Shown: positions 46,406 to 59,771, numbered from the stretch's first letter. The stretch: DNA of 64,000 nt from Chrysemys picta bellii (GCF_011386835.1 NC_088805.1:19092836-19156835), one strand, 5' to 3'. Made by a program: numbers and translations. The notes: generated by a model from the sequence alone, not told the origin.

Positions 46406-48325
46406 TTTCAGATCTCTAAAGTGCAGCAATGCTCTGGCCACACACTCTTTACCCTGCCATATGCTTTATGAGAGGGAGGTGGTGTAGGAGGTAGCATTCC
46501 CCCATGTTGAGGGAATCCTCCATTGGACAGATCTGCTGGTTTGATGGCCCCTTTGTGCTGGTGGACTGGCACAAATGGGGCACAGAGTAGTACAGAATTT
46601 TGCTCTAGATCAAATCTCTCAATATGAGTGGTTTTGATCCAGTGTTCCAGTCTGAGCCCATTTCTAGCATATATGGACTCAAGCAGTCTTCCCAGTGGGT
46701 ATATTGTTTAATGCCATACTCCTGGGTTTTGTCTCACCTCTTGTTTTACGAAGCTTTTCCCCCTTTCTACACACCCATAAATATCACTGTATGAGTGTTT
46801 TCATTCTGTAAAGGTGCACTGCACAATTCTCAGAGAAAAGATCTTCCCTGATGTAAAAAGCAGAAGCATTATGAAAATCATTTCTCCCCTCCCTCCCCAT
46901 TTTATCTTGCAAAGTGTTTCATCTGTTCTCCACCCTGTACTACAGATTTCTCCATAACAAGAAATATTATCCCCAAAGCCAGAATATAAAGCCCCTACAT
47001 ACCTCTGGGACAACTTCCCTTATACAGGTTTGGGAGTATCAGAGCAGAATGCAGACAGTCTTATTTCCAGCTAGTTACAAATAACAGCGTTAGCTTGAAC
47101 AGCAATGCTCATGAGTCAACCCTATACTGACATTGGTTGCACATCTATTGGTAAAGGCTCACAATGAGGTTATTGAGATCCAGGCCAACTTCCTTCTGAA
47201 ATGAGTCACTGCTTTTCCACGAGTCACTTTCAGTTTTAGTTAGTTAGTGTGAACCTTCTCTGACCATTTTTCAACCTACTGGCTCCTAAACACTTTATAC
47301 AAATTCTCTCTTCTCCTGTCTGTACTTTCCTCACTTTTATTCTCCACATTGGTTGGGGATATTGTTTTTCATTTCAGTTTACTCTACTAGGCAATGGCAA
47401 ATGGAGTCTGTTTCGATAGAAAATGGCAAACCTTTTGGTGTTCTTAGCCTTGATACACCAGTTACGCTAAGAGTAATTAATCTGCTCTCAGGGTAATTAA
47501 CTAAAGAGAATGGGGAGAAATGCCCCCACTGAGTTTCTAATCAGTGTTTTAAACAAACTGGAACAAATTCTAGCTTGACCCTACATCTTGCACAGTCACA
47601 CCGAGGACAGTGGTTATAACAGGTGTGAATCAGGACAAAATTCTGTCCCCAGCTTCTAGCACAAAACTGACCACCTCTCACTAATGAGTGGGAAGCAGCA
47701 CACATGTGAATCATTGCAGTATTACAAACCACAGGCTCAACTCTAATGTCAGGTAGGAAAGCGGCTAAACGTGAGTCAACATAACTACAGAGATGACCAA
47801 ATCCGTTGCTCCTTTCTTTTACCAGAAATATCATAAACACCCAGCTCTCTGAGGGAAGACAGAGGCCTAATTGCAACCAGTAGATTACATTTATACAATG
47901 TGTCTTGTGGTGTTAGATGGATACTCATTGGCATTCAAGAGTTTGGGTAAAAAAACTTCTGAAGTTTTCTTGGAAGTCTGAGCTCTCAAAAAGGTAAACA
48001 GGAGACCTTGCCAAGATACTGCAGTTGAAGATGAAGATGGTGTAAAGTTGGCCACTTATAAGGAGAATTAAAAAGTAGGCATAAGAGTAAAACTTCCGTG
48101 GTACAAAATAGCACAGTGTCCCCTGCACACACCCAGAGACCATTTGTTTATGCTGATCAATCTTAAAATTGTTTCCAAACATTTGTTTTTCAGGTTTGTA
48201 CCTTTTTTTAATATGAAAAGGCCCCAAAGGAGAGGCAAGAACTCAGAAGGGAAAATTTCTGCTTCAAAAGAACCATTTTTCAGATCTGACTGAAGAATGC
48301 TACTGGGTACACACACGTAATATTG
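46406..48325. other. Unique non-coding sequence
   Basis: No exon or transposon was recognised. The 111- and 112-residue minus-strand frames at 47541-47876 and 48068-48406 have no recognisable domain; the second reads into a hAT MITE. Confidence 0.4.
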
Positions 48326-48333
48326 ACTTGGAC

Positions 48334-48503
48334 TAGTGGTTCTCAACCCATTTACCATTGAGGGCTGCATATGCAGCTCCCTCTGTATTGTGTGGGCTTC
48401 ATCCACACAATATATATACTATCTGTAGGGCCCAGAGGATGTCACAGGAGCCACAGCTGTGTGTGGATTGGGCCACAAATGGCCTGCGTGTTGAGAACCA
48501 CTG
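48334..48503. mobile_element. hAT-type MITE with perfect 8-bp target duplication
   Basis: Termini tagtggttctcaaccc and gttgagaaccactg are inverted. The 8-bp repeat acttggac flanks it at 48326-48333 and 48504-48511 without mismatch. The interior differs from the other three hAT MITEs, so it is a separate subfamily sharing the same ends. Confidence 0.85.
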
Positions 48504-48511
48504 ACTTGGAC

Positions 48512-49139
48512 AATAAGAAGCAGTTTGAAGGGTTAGAGTAAGAGAAGATTAAAGCACATCTATTTCTAGGATACAAAGATATTTGATTCAATTCATCATT
48601 CATTTAGTAGGTTTATTTTCCTTTTCCTAATTAAATTGCCCTAGTATCTATTCCTGATGTTTTAAAGATCTGGGTTAAAAAAACAAATTTGGCTCAAGTT
48701 GCAATGCAAATGAGATTTGTGATCATGGCTTAGTCCCTTAGTGGATGTTTGTCAACATCCCAAAAACATTACACAATTTGGCGCTGTTCAGCATGATTGG
48801 CAAGCCTGGACCTGGAACAGCAGGGGAGTTTCAGGTCAGGATTGAGGTGCCTTGGCAGAGCTATGACTGGGAGACTTGTATAGCACCTGCATGCACTATG
48901 TCTGGCTACAGTTAGTTCTTTCATGCTCTCACTTTCATGAGAACCAAACTTCACCCTCCTACTCGTCCACCACAAAAAGGAAACGCTCTAGATACAGTAG
49001 AACTTATCACTGCTGAGGGCTATGATTAAACAAAACAGCCAGAGCAACTAAAAACTGGGGAAACCAGCCTGGTGGCAAACCTGTGCCATTTTGATTTTGA
49101 AATCACTGTATCCTCCATGGTATGTTTATTTGCCCAGGA
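48512..49139. other. Unique non-coding sequence
   Basis: No feature recognised. Confidence 0.4.
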
Positions 49140-49312
49140 AAACAACCCAGTTGCAGTGGCTGATGATCATGACTTTACCCTGTTTTCCAGCTGGCCGAAC
49201 CGAGAGACAGAGAACTGAAGTGATTTAACCCAAGGTCATTCAGTGGGTTAGTGACTCATCTGAGATTTAAACCCAGGTATTTATTGCTCATTAGTCTTAT
49301 ATTTCAACCACA
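49140..49312 (-). mobile_element. MIR-type SINE
   Basis: 'accctgttttccagctggcc', 'aactgaagtgatttaaccca' and 'aggtcattcagtgggttagt' are the antisense of the MIR middle region. Diverged. Confidence 0.65.
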
Positions 49313-50737
49313 GTGTTTTCTTTTGACTATTCCTGCTTTCATTTCAACTGGTTTTGGAATGAAATTGGAAACAAAGTTTAAACTACACTGTTTTTTGGTG
49401 ACATTGATACAAATGGAAAGGTCACCTTGCAAAAAATATTTTTTTCACATTACAGCTAAACTATTGCCTGGCTAGCCATTGGCTAAATAAGGTTGCCAAC
49501 TGAATTATTCTTGATAGTGCAAGACATGGAACATTTTTCCTCTTTTCCCCTGACCCTCTCGTTCTATTTTTTTTGTTTCCCCATCCTCTAACCTGGTTTC
49601 CTACATTTCTTATGAAAAACATGTGCAGAAGTCTTGCAGCATAGAGAAGAGATTCTATTGTAATCAAGTACAATAGCTATAATCAATAAATGGAGCATCT
49701 GCCTTGGGACTGCTGAGTGTAACATCTATGGAATCTTTGAGTGTATAAGCTTCAATGACTTGTCATAGGCTGTGACATTAGCAGTGGGAACAGAGCTGCT
49801 TTTGCAACTCAGAGGTAATGAGAGGAGGAAGTAGTGTCTTGGCAATTTAAAGAAAGACAGAAAGAAACACTAGGAACAAACTACATTTTCTTTTCAACAT
49901 GCTTATAAAATAAAAACAACTCCAGAGATATGTTTCACTTCAAACCCAGAAGAGGGAACATCTTTATAGTAAGTTAAATCATTTTAGTTTACCCACACAT
50001 TTAGATGCTTGATAGAGATTAGCTTACTGTGATCTTAGAGCTCTCAACATGCAGGGAATAGACAGGAAGAATGAATTAACTTGGCAAGCTTGTTTAATGT
50101 TATAGCCTTATGCATGTCAAGTCATGCTTTGTAGACGGAGAGTAAAGAGTTCCATTCAAGCGCCTTTGATGAAGGTTTTCTCCAAAATAAGGCAATCAGT
50201 TAAAAGTCTGTATTTACATGTATCGTTTTTCATTAGGTTCACATAAAAAAAAAATCCACCTTAGATACATGAATTGGTATCATTAAGCACTGTAGTTTAC
50301 AGAAAGCTGTGCTTGAGAGAACTTTGTGCTGTTGAGGGTAGTAATGCATTCATCTGAAAAACACGATTGGTCAAAAGAACAATGCTCACCTATAGCTAAA
50401 TAGCTATTTCCACTTCAGGCACTGTACAATGTTTTCTTTGCTGTGCACCCTCTGCCATTGTGCAAGAAAAATCTTGTTACAATGCAGCTGGAATAGTCTG
50501 ATCAGCTTCTATTCCAATGGTCCAAACCAAGGACATTTCCACCATCCGAGGGCCTATTATGTGAAATGAGCTGATGGTCTCCATCCAGCTCCGAGTGCAC
50601 AAGTGCGAAGAACACAACAAATATCATCATTACCACTAGCACCTTTGATATCAGTCTCAGCAAAGAGGTGGAGGATGGTAAGAGCCTGAAGAATGGATCT
50701 ATTTATTCCCTAGAGTAGGCTCCATCTGATTAACTGA
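49313..50737. other. Unique non-coding sequence
   Basis: No exon or transposon was recognised. Confidence 0.4.
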
Positions 50738-50999
50738 GGCCTTGGCTACACTGACAATTCACAGCACTGCACTTGCTGCGCTCAGGGGTGTGAAAAAACA
50801 CCCCCCCGAGCGCAGCGAGTGCGGCGCTGTAAAGCACCAGTGTAATCAGCGCCTGCAGCGCTGCACGCTCGCTCGCAGCACTGCAAGCTATTCCCCTCGG
50901 AGAGGTGGAGTACTTGCAGCGCTGCGAGCGGCGTGACTATACTCGTGCTTCACAGCGCTGCCGTGGCAGGGCTATGAATCCGCGAGTGTAGCCAAGGCC
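50738..50999. mobile_element. Harbinger-like MITE, intact termini
   Basis: Starts with ggccttggctacactg and ends with gagtgtagccaaggcc. A 3-bp direct repeat tga (50735-50737 and 51000-51002) flanks it, close to the 3-bp duplications of PIF/Harbinger transposons. The interior is rich in the gcagcgctg motif (and its palindrome cagcgctg), far more GC- and CpG-rich than the flanks. Confidence 0.82.
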
Positions 51000-51194
51000 T
51001 GAGGCATGTTGGTGGGGGAGTAGGGTAGGATTGTCCTACTGCCTATGCTGTATCTGACATGTGGATAAATGGAGGACTTTTGTCACAAGGGCTATAAATC
51101 TGACAACTTTCATGAGCACTGCATTCATTAAAAATACTTTTCAGAAACTGTAAGTAAACTTGTAATACTTTGAACTTATATATAGGGACTTTTA

Positions 51195-51335
51195 GCCAAA
51201 GATCCCAAATTGCTTTATAGAAGTGGGTATTATCCCACAGCTGGGGACACCGGCTACTGATGCTCAAAGAGATAAAGTGACTTGACCAAGGTCACAGAAA
51301 GACAGTAACAGAAGTGGGAACAGAACCCAAGCAAC
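51195..51335 (-). mobile_element. MIR-type SINE fragment
   Basis: 'gataaagtgacttgaccaag', 'gtcacagaaagacagtaaca' and 'gtgggaacagaacccaa' are antisense MIR landmarks. Confidence 0.65.
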
Positions 51336-53989
51336 TTTAGGTGAAATTTTGTGCTGCAACTGTCAGGTGGGCCAACACAGAACTCATATCCTGGAAGGGG
51401 TGGGGTGACTTTAAAGCTTTGCAGCCCCCGGCATAATATGAATAGTCCTGGGGGGCTGTCTAAAGTTACAGCAGCCTATTCATGACTGCTTATGGGCAAC
51501 AGCAGTGCCCCAAATCTCTGCACTGATATGTGGTATGGACCTATTCCCTGGCATGCTCATACTACCCTGACACTCCATCCCCTTCACCAGGATTTGTGAA
51601 AGGGCCCTCAGAAGATAATTTATGGCAGTGGGGTAATTCTCCCCGACAGATTTGAAGCATTAAGAGCCCTTTTATGCCACCCTGGCCTCACTCCCCAGCT
51701 TACAGAGGCTTGATGATGATGAGAGAGACAATCTCACACTTTTTAGTTCTAAGTCTCCTTCTCTAAACAGTAGACAGTGCTGCTCCCACATAGACATATC
51801 CCTCACTCCCACAGACCACTGTATATTAGTATGAATGAAATTATGATCATGTATTATTACAGCATTACAATAGTGACTAGATGCCCCAGATAGATTCAAG
51901 AATTCATTGTGTTTGGTGTTCTACAGTCTCCACCCCAGGGCGCTTATATGCTTCTGTAGTGCCAATGGAGTCTGGCATACGTGTGACTGTTTCAGTGTTT
52001 GAGTCTTTGACTATGCCTCATTTCCCTACTTTTTCTGCTTTTGGCAGATGTTCCATTAATAGCCTGATCCTGCCATGTGACAGAGCCTTGGAAGCTCTGT
52101 GCATGGCTAGAAGCTGAAACCTTCTTGGCATGCATCAGGATAGTAATCCATCTTTTAGGGTCATATTAAAAAACCCATAGAAATGAAATCTGTTCCTATC
52201 TCATTGAGTGCAGTGAAAGTTCATGGGGAGACACATTTCTTGCCTTGCCTGAACTATGAGCCAAATTTCAAAGCAAAGCTGTTGGGTTTTTTTTTTATTG
52301 TTATTGGCATCACAGAGCTAGAATTGCTAGTGGAGGTGGCTGTCTTGCTAAATCATTAGATCATTTGTGACCCAAGTAATATGGGAATCCATTTTAAGGG
52401 ATAACGATCCATTTTCCCATCCTTTTTAATACTTGTTTAACAATCACAGTAAGCAGGCAAAAAAGTAAAATATTAAAATGGGTAGAGATGTACTACCCTG
52501 CTCTTATGAGAGCAAACAAATAAAATAAGCACATAAGCAGGCAAACCAAGGTTTTGCATGTGCAAAAATTGGCCATTGAAAACCGTGTATGCTAAATCTG
52601 CATTCTGATTTAGAGAGGCTGAGTTGAGTCCCATTTGAAAATCTGGCCTAACATCATATGGTGAAAACTCTTGAAGATCATGATCAATGGCTTAATTTAT
52701 TTTAGGTTAAATAAGAGTGTCCTGTAAAAGGCTGGCACGTTCTGATTTTCACACAGGAATGTACTTTTTAAAGCACATCTTTAAATTGTATGACAGGTGT
52801 CATTCCCCTTAATGACACTTAGTCATGAGAATGGCTGAATTTTCAAACTGGCTGTAGCACGTGAAACTTCAGAAGCAGAACAAGAATGTCAATCAAGGGA
52901 TATATCCTGCAGTCATCTCTCTATCTTTGTCATGACTGCCCTTGCCCTATTTTCGAAGGAAGGCAAAGAACTGGAATCTATTATTTAGATTAAATCCTAC
53001 AACTCTGTTCTAACATTCATGTCTCTCTCCAGGGAAATAATTCTCAAAACCATGCCAACCAGTTGGAGTTTTTTAAACACACTCTGCCTTGAGGTTCCAA
53101 ACTGACTATTTTTATACATTGGATGGTTTAAGCGGGTCATAGACTCTGTCTTAGTAACAGATTGAAAGGAACCAAACAGAAGGCATACAGCTGAACTCAT
53201 TATTATATTTAAAATGTTTCAGGATCCTCAAAAACAGATTAAGTAATGCAATAATAAAACTCTCAGTGAAACTGTGCAATAAAATCCATCAACAGAGGAG
53301 ATAGGTAATATAATCTCTTTAGAAAAAAATCCTCTGCTCTATGCTTGAATTACCTTGTGCACCACAAGATAGAGGATTTAGACTATGGCAACGGATTGAA
53401 ATCTCTCTTCAGGGACATCCTTCTCATAATTGTACATTCATGCCTCTCTCCCCAGTAGTAGCCTAAATACAATTTACCGTTGCACACATTTTTATAGGGT
53501 TTCTGCAAAACCGCCACTTTATTACCACCCCGGTTATAAGGGGCCCCACAGCAATTCCTGAGGGTTCACTAACTGAGCAAGATATTAAGCACGAATAAAA
53601 AGAATCAAAAAGTCTATCTACAATTTATAGTTCTTTATAAAGGACCTTGGGGAACTGCAATTTGAAGGTGAAAAGTAAATGGAACGCAGATTTAGGCTGG
53701 AAAATTCCATATGATCAATGGGAAGACTTATGGGGAATTATCCAGAGAGGTTTGTAAGGTGTGCTGGAGTTAAAAATATACAACTTCAAATTATACACAA
53801 GCCACATAAACACCCCAAGGTGGATTCATTTCATTAATAAGGTCTATTCGGAGCTTGATAACAGCTGCCTTCTATATGCAAATGTTGTGAAAGCAACCCT
53901 ATTTTAGACCATCCGTCACAAGAAGGGAAGGTAATAAGCAGATATGAAAAATTCTCAGGAGGACACTAGTACCTAATAGTTTCCTAGCT
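51336..53989. other. Unique non-coding sequence
   Basis: No exon recognised. T-run at about 52287-52298. A diverged interspersed fragment is near 52580-52650 ('ccatttgaaaatctggcc'). Confidence 0.4.
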
Positions 53990-54207
53990 TGGCTAGAAGA
54001 CCTTGAGCTTAGCAGTCAGGAAATCTGGGCTCTACCCCAGCTCTGCCACTAACCCTCCATGTGACCATGGGCAAGTCACTTAACCCACTGTGCCTCTGTT
54101 TTCCTGTTGGTAAAATGAGATAATATGAATTCATTAACATAAGTTAAATATTGTGAGATAGTAGCATGAAAGGTGTTATACAAATTAAAATTGGTAGTGT
54201 TATTAAT
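53990..54207 (+). mobile_element. MIR/CORE-type SINE
   Basis: 'agtcaggaaatctgggctct', 'ccagctctgccactaaccct', 'atgggcaagtcacttaaccc' and 'tggtaaaatgagataatatg', then a tail with 'gtgttattaat'. Clear full-order copy. Confidence 0.82.
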
Positions 54208-54424
54208 TTTCGTAATGCATGGTAGGCTACTGCATTCAGCTGAATATCTGATTAAAAAGTAACACAGACTAAGAAATAAGATAGGAACTTGTTTATAGTA
54301 GTTACTAGGAATAAATAAATTTAAATGAATTAATAAATGAACACAAGATACTAACCATAGGCAATGTTGTGAGCATATAGAAGGCAAAAGATCTGTAAGA
54401 GGTTATTCAGAATGTTGCAAGATT

Positions 54425-54607
54425 TAGACCCAAAATTTCCCAAAATTCGGGGTGCTTGCATTGTGTATTAAATTCTCCATCACTTGGAGTCTTTAAATGA
54501 AGACTGGGTGTTTTTCTAACAGACAGTTCAGCCATAAGTTATTGTTTGGCTGGATGCAGGACTCACTGGGTAACATTCTATGGCCTGTGCAGAAGATCAG
54601 ACTAGAT
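54425..54607 (+). mobile_element. CR1 LINE 3' end, interrupted by a hAT MITE
   Basis: 'ctccatcacttggagtcttt', 'aaatgaagactgggtgtttt' and 'ttctatggcctgtgcagaag' with 'atcagactagat' are CR1 3' features. The CR1 resumes after the hAT element as 'ctagatgatcat' at 54741-54752. Confidence 0.8.
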
Positions 54608-54738
54608 CAGTCGTTTTCAACCTGGGGTCCTCTGACTCCTGGGGGTCCACAGACTATGTCTAAGATTTCCAAAGGAGTCCGCACCTCAATTTGAAAATTT
54701 TTAGGGATCCACAAATTAAAAAAGGTTGAAAACCATTG
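54608..54738. mobile_element. hAT-type MITE inserted in CR1
   Basis: Termini cagtcgttttcaacctgg and aaaggttgaaaaccattg are inverted. The flanking 8-mers gactagat and aactagat (54600-54607, 54739-54746) differ at one base. Interior sequence ('gtccacagactatgtctaag', 'ggagtccgcacctcaatttg') marks the same subfamily as 59772-59930. Confidence 0.85.
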
Positions 54739-54752
54739 AACTAGATGATCAT

Positions 54753-55604
54753 TGGCTTTAGAACATAAGCGTCAAATTCCCTGCTGTCGTAATTACAATG
54801 ACCTCAGTGGAATGATACCAGCAGGGAACGTGTCTCCACGAATCCATGAAACAAGGAATGATTCTCTCCCCAAATTCTGTTCATTTCCATCCTAGAGCAG
54901 CTTGGTATAAGAAGTAGGCATACTTAAGCTTTGTGATCATGTGTGGTGGAGGGATGGGGCATTAGACAGAGGGTGAACTTTCTAGTATTGGTGAGAGGTA
55001 ACACATTTGGTATTGGATCTTCTGCAATGCCTGAAGACCATCACACTATTCCCTGAACCTACGGTACGGTATCTCACTTGAGTCTGAAACAATGACATAT
55101 GGTAATTGACCTTCTTTTCATCAACTTTTGATTCAATTACATCAGATAACTATAGTAATGAGCACCAGGTGAGGAAATATGAGTTTCATTTTAATCCTGG
55201 AGGAGACCTAGATAAAATGATAGGCTTTATTTGACACTGAATCAAACTAGGAGGAGATATCTTGGGTGTTGTGTTTCCTGCGCCCTCATAATGTTTTTAT
55301 TATTTCTCCTCTCTACCATGATGCTAAGTCTAAAAATAATGTAAGTGCAGCGTTCACCCAGAACACTGACTTGGGGAAGATCGTGCTCTCCTGAATGTGC
55401 TATGACCTTGGTTGTGTCAGCACTCTGGACAGTACTTGAGAAGTACACCCTAGATCTAAAGTGATGTCACAATTTTGACCCTTCACATTGGACCTTAATA
55501 AACAACACTCTGAGGCTAAGTGTCCTCAGATGCTCAGAAGAAAGAGTTGGAACAATGGGATGTCTTTAAAGCCCATTTATTATTGACTATTGCTGAGGAA
55601 AGGT
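54753..55604. other. Unique non-coding sequence
   Basis: No feature recognised. Confidence 0.4.
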
Positions 55605-55885
55605 AGCTAGTAGCACTAGACTAGGACTCAGGAGATGTGGGTTAGATTCCTGGCTCTGCCGAAAACATCCTGTGTGACCTTAGGCAACTTAATCCAACAG
55701 TTCCCCATCTGCAAAATGGGAATCTTGATACTGCTTGTTCCCTGGCCTTTGTCCACCTTGTCCATTAAGGATGTAAGGTCTAATGCAGGGACTAATCTTT
55801 TCCTATGCGTTCTGTGCATCACACAACAGGACATTTATCTCAATTGAGGCAAGTAGGTGATACTGTAATATAAATAATAATAGTA
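55605..55885 (+). mobile_element. MIR/CORE-type SINE
   Basis: 'actaggactcaggagatgtg', 'ggctctgccgaaaacatcct', 'gtgtgaccttaggcaactta' and 'ccccatctgcaaaatgggaa', ending in (ata)-rich 'aataataatag'. Long, well ordered copy. Confidence 0.8.
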
Positions 55886-55938
55886 GTTAACCATCTTGGT
55901 GTATTATGGAGGTATATAAGCGTGTCTCTCTCTCTCTT

Positions 55939-55953
55939 CCCCCCCCCCCCCCC
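55939..55953. repeat. Poly-C tract after (TC)n
   Basis: tctctctctctctt then 15 C. Length is likely unstable or mis-assembled. Confidence 0.8.
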
Positions 55954-57559
55954 AAATTGGGGCTTCAGTAATGCTTTAAAGGACAATTTACAGACACACA
56001 GACCTTATTCACTGGGATGAACACAAACCTCTTTTCCTCCAGACTGTTTCAATCCATTCATTAAAGTTTATTCTACACTTTAAAGAAAGTTACTGGAATT
56101 TCTAAACTGCATTAAAATTAATCCTTTGATTCTTTACAGTCGCCTTTTGGAGTGCTTCTTTTTGTTCCAAGCCATCACTTATTACAGCTTTCATAACCAG
56201 TAGGCAAGGCAATCAAACACATCCTTCCTGTTTGCAGTTTTTACTGTACTTTACACAAACAAAAAGTGCAGAACAGTCCAAAAGACGGCCCATGTGTCTG
56301 AGAAAGAACAGGGGAAAAGTAAATGTTAGTAATAGCTCCAAACAGAGACAAGAAGCTGAATAGAGACACCTGAGCTTGCCGATGGAGCTGCAAATGGTAT
56401 CATGTCAGGTGACCTGGTAACAATCTAGCTGTCCAGTGACACTGCTAAAGCACAGATCCACTGTGAAGTCTGGGCTGAAATATAAGAGCAGTGACCTTCA
56501 AAACAAGGGATCAGTACAGCATTATGTTATGGTTGCTAGAGGCCCCAACCACAGTGGCAGGCTCAGTATCGATAACTATTTTACAACAAACATACATAAT
56601 GTCTTATTGAAACAGGCAAGTCTCATGGCCTCCCAGCCTGCCATACCATTAATTCATGTGGCTCATCTAACATTCCATTTCCCACAAACTTTAAACAAAG
56701 GACTCTTTCCTAAAGGCAGGTCAGCACATTTGATGAGCTAACTTTTGAGGCATTGATCAGACCTGAGAGAATACAGGGAAATGCTTAGTGGCCAGTCATA
56801 CCCTTCTTGTATCTTCACTGTGGTTCGTTGCTAATTCACCTATTTCTGTAGCAGAAACTTTGTGGAACTAATTGAAAAACATTCTTTTCCATAAACTCAG
56901 ACAGAAAACACTGGACTACTTATATGTGAGGAATCCAGGGTGGTTCCAGGAACCCTGATTATCTTTAGTAAATCTGTTCCTCATCAGAATTTAAACCGAC
57001 ATGTTCTCACCCTTCTAAGGTGCCCTATTTCCTGCTGAAACAATACTAAGAATTGTTGTTTTCTAGTCTGTAGCAGTGGTTTCATAGAACAATGATGCTC
57101 AATCTCCATGGTCTTTTGTATAACTAGAAAATTTACCAATTTTTCAATAACCATGTAGCCGGAGTAGACCGGGCTCAGGTGTTCTTACCACATCTAACAC
57201 ACAAAATCCCCATGCTCTAACACAGTGATAAAATAAGCCCTGTCTACCATTAGCACTTCAACTTTTGTTAGAACTAATGCACCTAAAAATGGGCACAAAA
57301 CGTTGTAGTGTACACAAACCCTTGGAAAAAGAGAAGCTGGGATGGTTACCTGCAAATGCTTGAGTTTGCTTTACTGTGCGTCCAAAGAGTTTACAGCCCA
57401 AAGCCAGATGATGGGTGGGAGAAGAAATAGAGACAAGGAGAAGCATAGAGAAGTTGTTTGCCACAGGGTCTCCTCACTCACACTTCAATGGCCTTTCAAC
57501 TGGACCATGATACCACTCGTATTTTCTATTATTCTCACAGATTAGTGTATATAGTCCAT
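55954..57559. other. Unique non-coding sequence
   Basis: No exon or transposon recognised. The 101-residue plus-strand frame at 56436-56741 has no domain. Confidence 0.4.
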
Positions 57560-57755
57560 ATTCAGCACTGCCACTCTGTGGTCAAGGCTCATGCTCTGTA
57601 GCCTTGGACAAGTTGCTTTGTACCTCGTTTTACCCATTTATAAAATGGGGATAATACCATCAACTTTGTGGTGGTGTAGGAAGGCTAAATTAACGTGCTT
57701 GTAAGGCCTTTGGCTGCAAGTAGAAGTGCAAAGCTATGTTCTTCCTAACAGTAGA
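57560..57755 (+). mobile_element. MIR-type SINE
   Basis: 'agcactgccactctgtggtc', 'ccttggacaagttgctttgt' and 'acccatttataaaatgggga' give the MIR order; the 3' end is diverged. Confidence 0.7.
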
Positions 57756-58814
57756 GGTGTAACTTTAAAATTAACCTCCAAACCATCATCTAATCGCTAA
57801 AGACACGTTTTGCCCTATTTATGAGGTGGGACTGGCACATTGAATATGGAAAATAATGGTTAAAACTTCTTTGCTGCAATTAGGGGAATAATAATAATAG
57901 GGAATGAATCCATGAAACATTAAAAAGCTACCATGAATAAAGGACAGCCCTTTCCCCGAGCATGCTGCAACTAGAACATAATGCAGCCTAGCTGCTTTTT
58001 GGTGTTTACTGCTTGAATGACTAATGTTCAGAAAGCTTCCCTTCACTGTGCCGAGTCCTGATTGATTTCAGATCCATGCTATCCAGGTCAATAAAGAGGA
58101 GAATTTCTCTATTACCACAATGATTCATGAAAGTGATTACTCCAACTTTGACATGTCTTTAAAAAAAAAAATCAGTGTGCAGTGATGTACCTGTCAAATG
58201 TGTTTCCGAACCTTCTGGGGAGGGCCACTCACTGAGGTAAGCGGTAACCTGCCTCTCATCGCTGCTGCAGAATACCAGAATTTGGTCTGTGAAACGGAGC
58301 TGGCAAAGTTGGAGAGGTGTCACATATATTAAAGGGAGAAGCTTGGAAGAACAGCATTGACAATACTTCCATTCCTTGTGTAAGTGGATAGGAGTTAATC
58401 AAGCATAGACACAAGACATGCACATACCGAACCCAATCCTCAGGCCCAGGCATACTCGTTGCAGTGCAGGATCTTGGGCCTGGCTGGACGCAGGGCCGCT
58501 CTAAGGTATACCGACTGGTAATAACTACAAGCTGGAGTGTATCAGACTCACACTCTCTTTCCTGGCCACACCTGCTCCTACCCCAAGGGCTCTGAGTGGC
58601 TGCTGTAGAGAGCCAGCTATCCCATGAGCTTCCTCAGCTTCCCTCTTAGGTGTATAGATAGGGGTTGTAGCAAAAAGACCAAAGCAGGGGCTTGAATCTG
58701 GCACCCTGTGTTTGTGTAGAGGCTGGAGGAATGTGTGCTGGCATAATTTCAGGTATTGCAGCTCTTCCATCACATCATTCCAAATACCAGTAATAATGAA
58801 ACTTCTGAACTGCC
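57756..58814. other. Unique non-coding sequence
   Basis: No feature recognised. The 121-residue minus-strand frame at 58525-58890 partly overlaps the next MIR and has no domain. Confidence 0.4.
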
Positions 58815-58998
58815 TTCTGAAGATCTCAAAAAGCTTTAAAAAGTGCCTAATCCCCAAATACCCCTTTGAGCGAGGCACGGTTATCTCCATTTTACAGATG
58901 AAAAAAAAACTAAGAATGTGAGAGAATGAGAGAGAAGTAGCTTGTCCAAGCTGTCATAGTGAGTGGTAGAACCCACAATAGGGCCCACGCCTCCTGAC
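58815..58998 (-). mobile_element. MIR-type SINE
   Basis: 'ctgaagatctcaaaaagctt', 'tatctccattttacagatga', 'agtagcttgtccaagctgtc' and 'gtggtagaacccacaatagg' are antisense MIR landmarks. Confidence 0.7.
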
Positions 58999-59002
58999 GC
59001 CC

Positions 59003-59310
59003 AAGGGGTGCCTACCGTGCAGCTGGAAGGTGCGCTCCGAGTGTGGGTAGATGTACATGCACTAGCTCTGCTCGAGCCAGCACACTAAAAATAGTAGTGT
59101 GGCTACAATGGCAGGACAGCAGCTCAGGCAAGCTGAGCAAGTACAGACCTGGGCCCTTGGATGGGCTTGTATTTTGGCAGGTAGCCTGAGCCACCACTAG
59201 TGCTGCAGCAGCTACGCTGCTAATTTTAGCGTACTAGCTTGAGCAAAGCTAGCACATGTATGCCTACCAGAGCTGGCAACCACACCCTCCAGCTGCAGTG
59301 TAGATATACC
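59003..59310. mobile_element. MITE with imperfect inverted termini
   Basis: The left end (gggtgcctaccgtgcagctg, gaaggtg) and right end (caccctccagctgcagtgta, gatatacca) are inverted relatives. The interior contains 'gctagctctgctcgagc' and, near the right, 'gcttgagcaaagctagc', a second inner inverted pair. Probably Harbinger-like by its 'tgtagatata' end. Confidence 0.65.
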
Positions 59311-59413
59311 ATCAGTTCCCTGCTCTAATGACTAGAATATGCTCCCTCCATTTTAGCTGATATTACATACAAATATCCTAATAAGCAGCCTCTACAATGA
59401 GGACTCATTATAT

Positions 59414-59692
59414 CTAAGGCCAACTCCACACTACAAAGTTTTGTCAATATAGCTGTGTAGGTCAGGGTGTGAAAAAACCCCACATCCCCTAGTCGACACA
59501 GCTAGGCCAGCAACCCCTCAGTGTAGATGCAGCAATACTGACAGAAAAGTGCTTCTGTTGACACAGCTAACGTCATTTGGGGAGGTGGTGTTACTTTGTT
59601 GGTAGAAAAACTGTTCCTGTTAGCATAAACACCGGGGGCACTGCCAGAATACCTATACCAGCAAAGAATCTGTAGTGTAGACAGGACCTGAG
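59414..59692. mobile_element. Harbinger-like MITE, diverged
   Basis: Left 'aaggccaactccacactaca' and right 'ctgtagtgtagacaggacct' are inverted relatives of the ends of the 17556 element. Internal 'gacacagctaggcc' and 'gttgacacagctaac' recur. Confidence 0.6.
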
Positions 59693-59771
59693 AAAATCCC
59701 ATAGTGATTTTCCAGAGCAAATTCTGGACCTTTGTCTACTATTTCAGCTGCATACATTTAATGGGCTAAAG

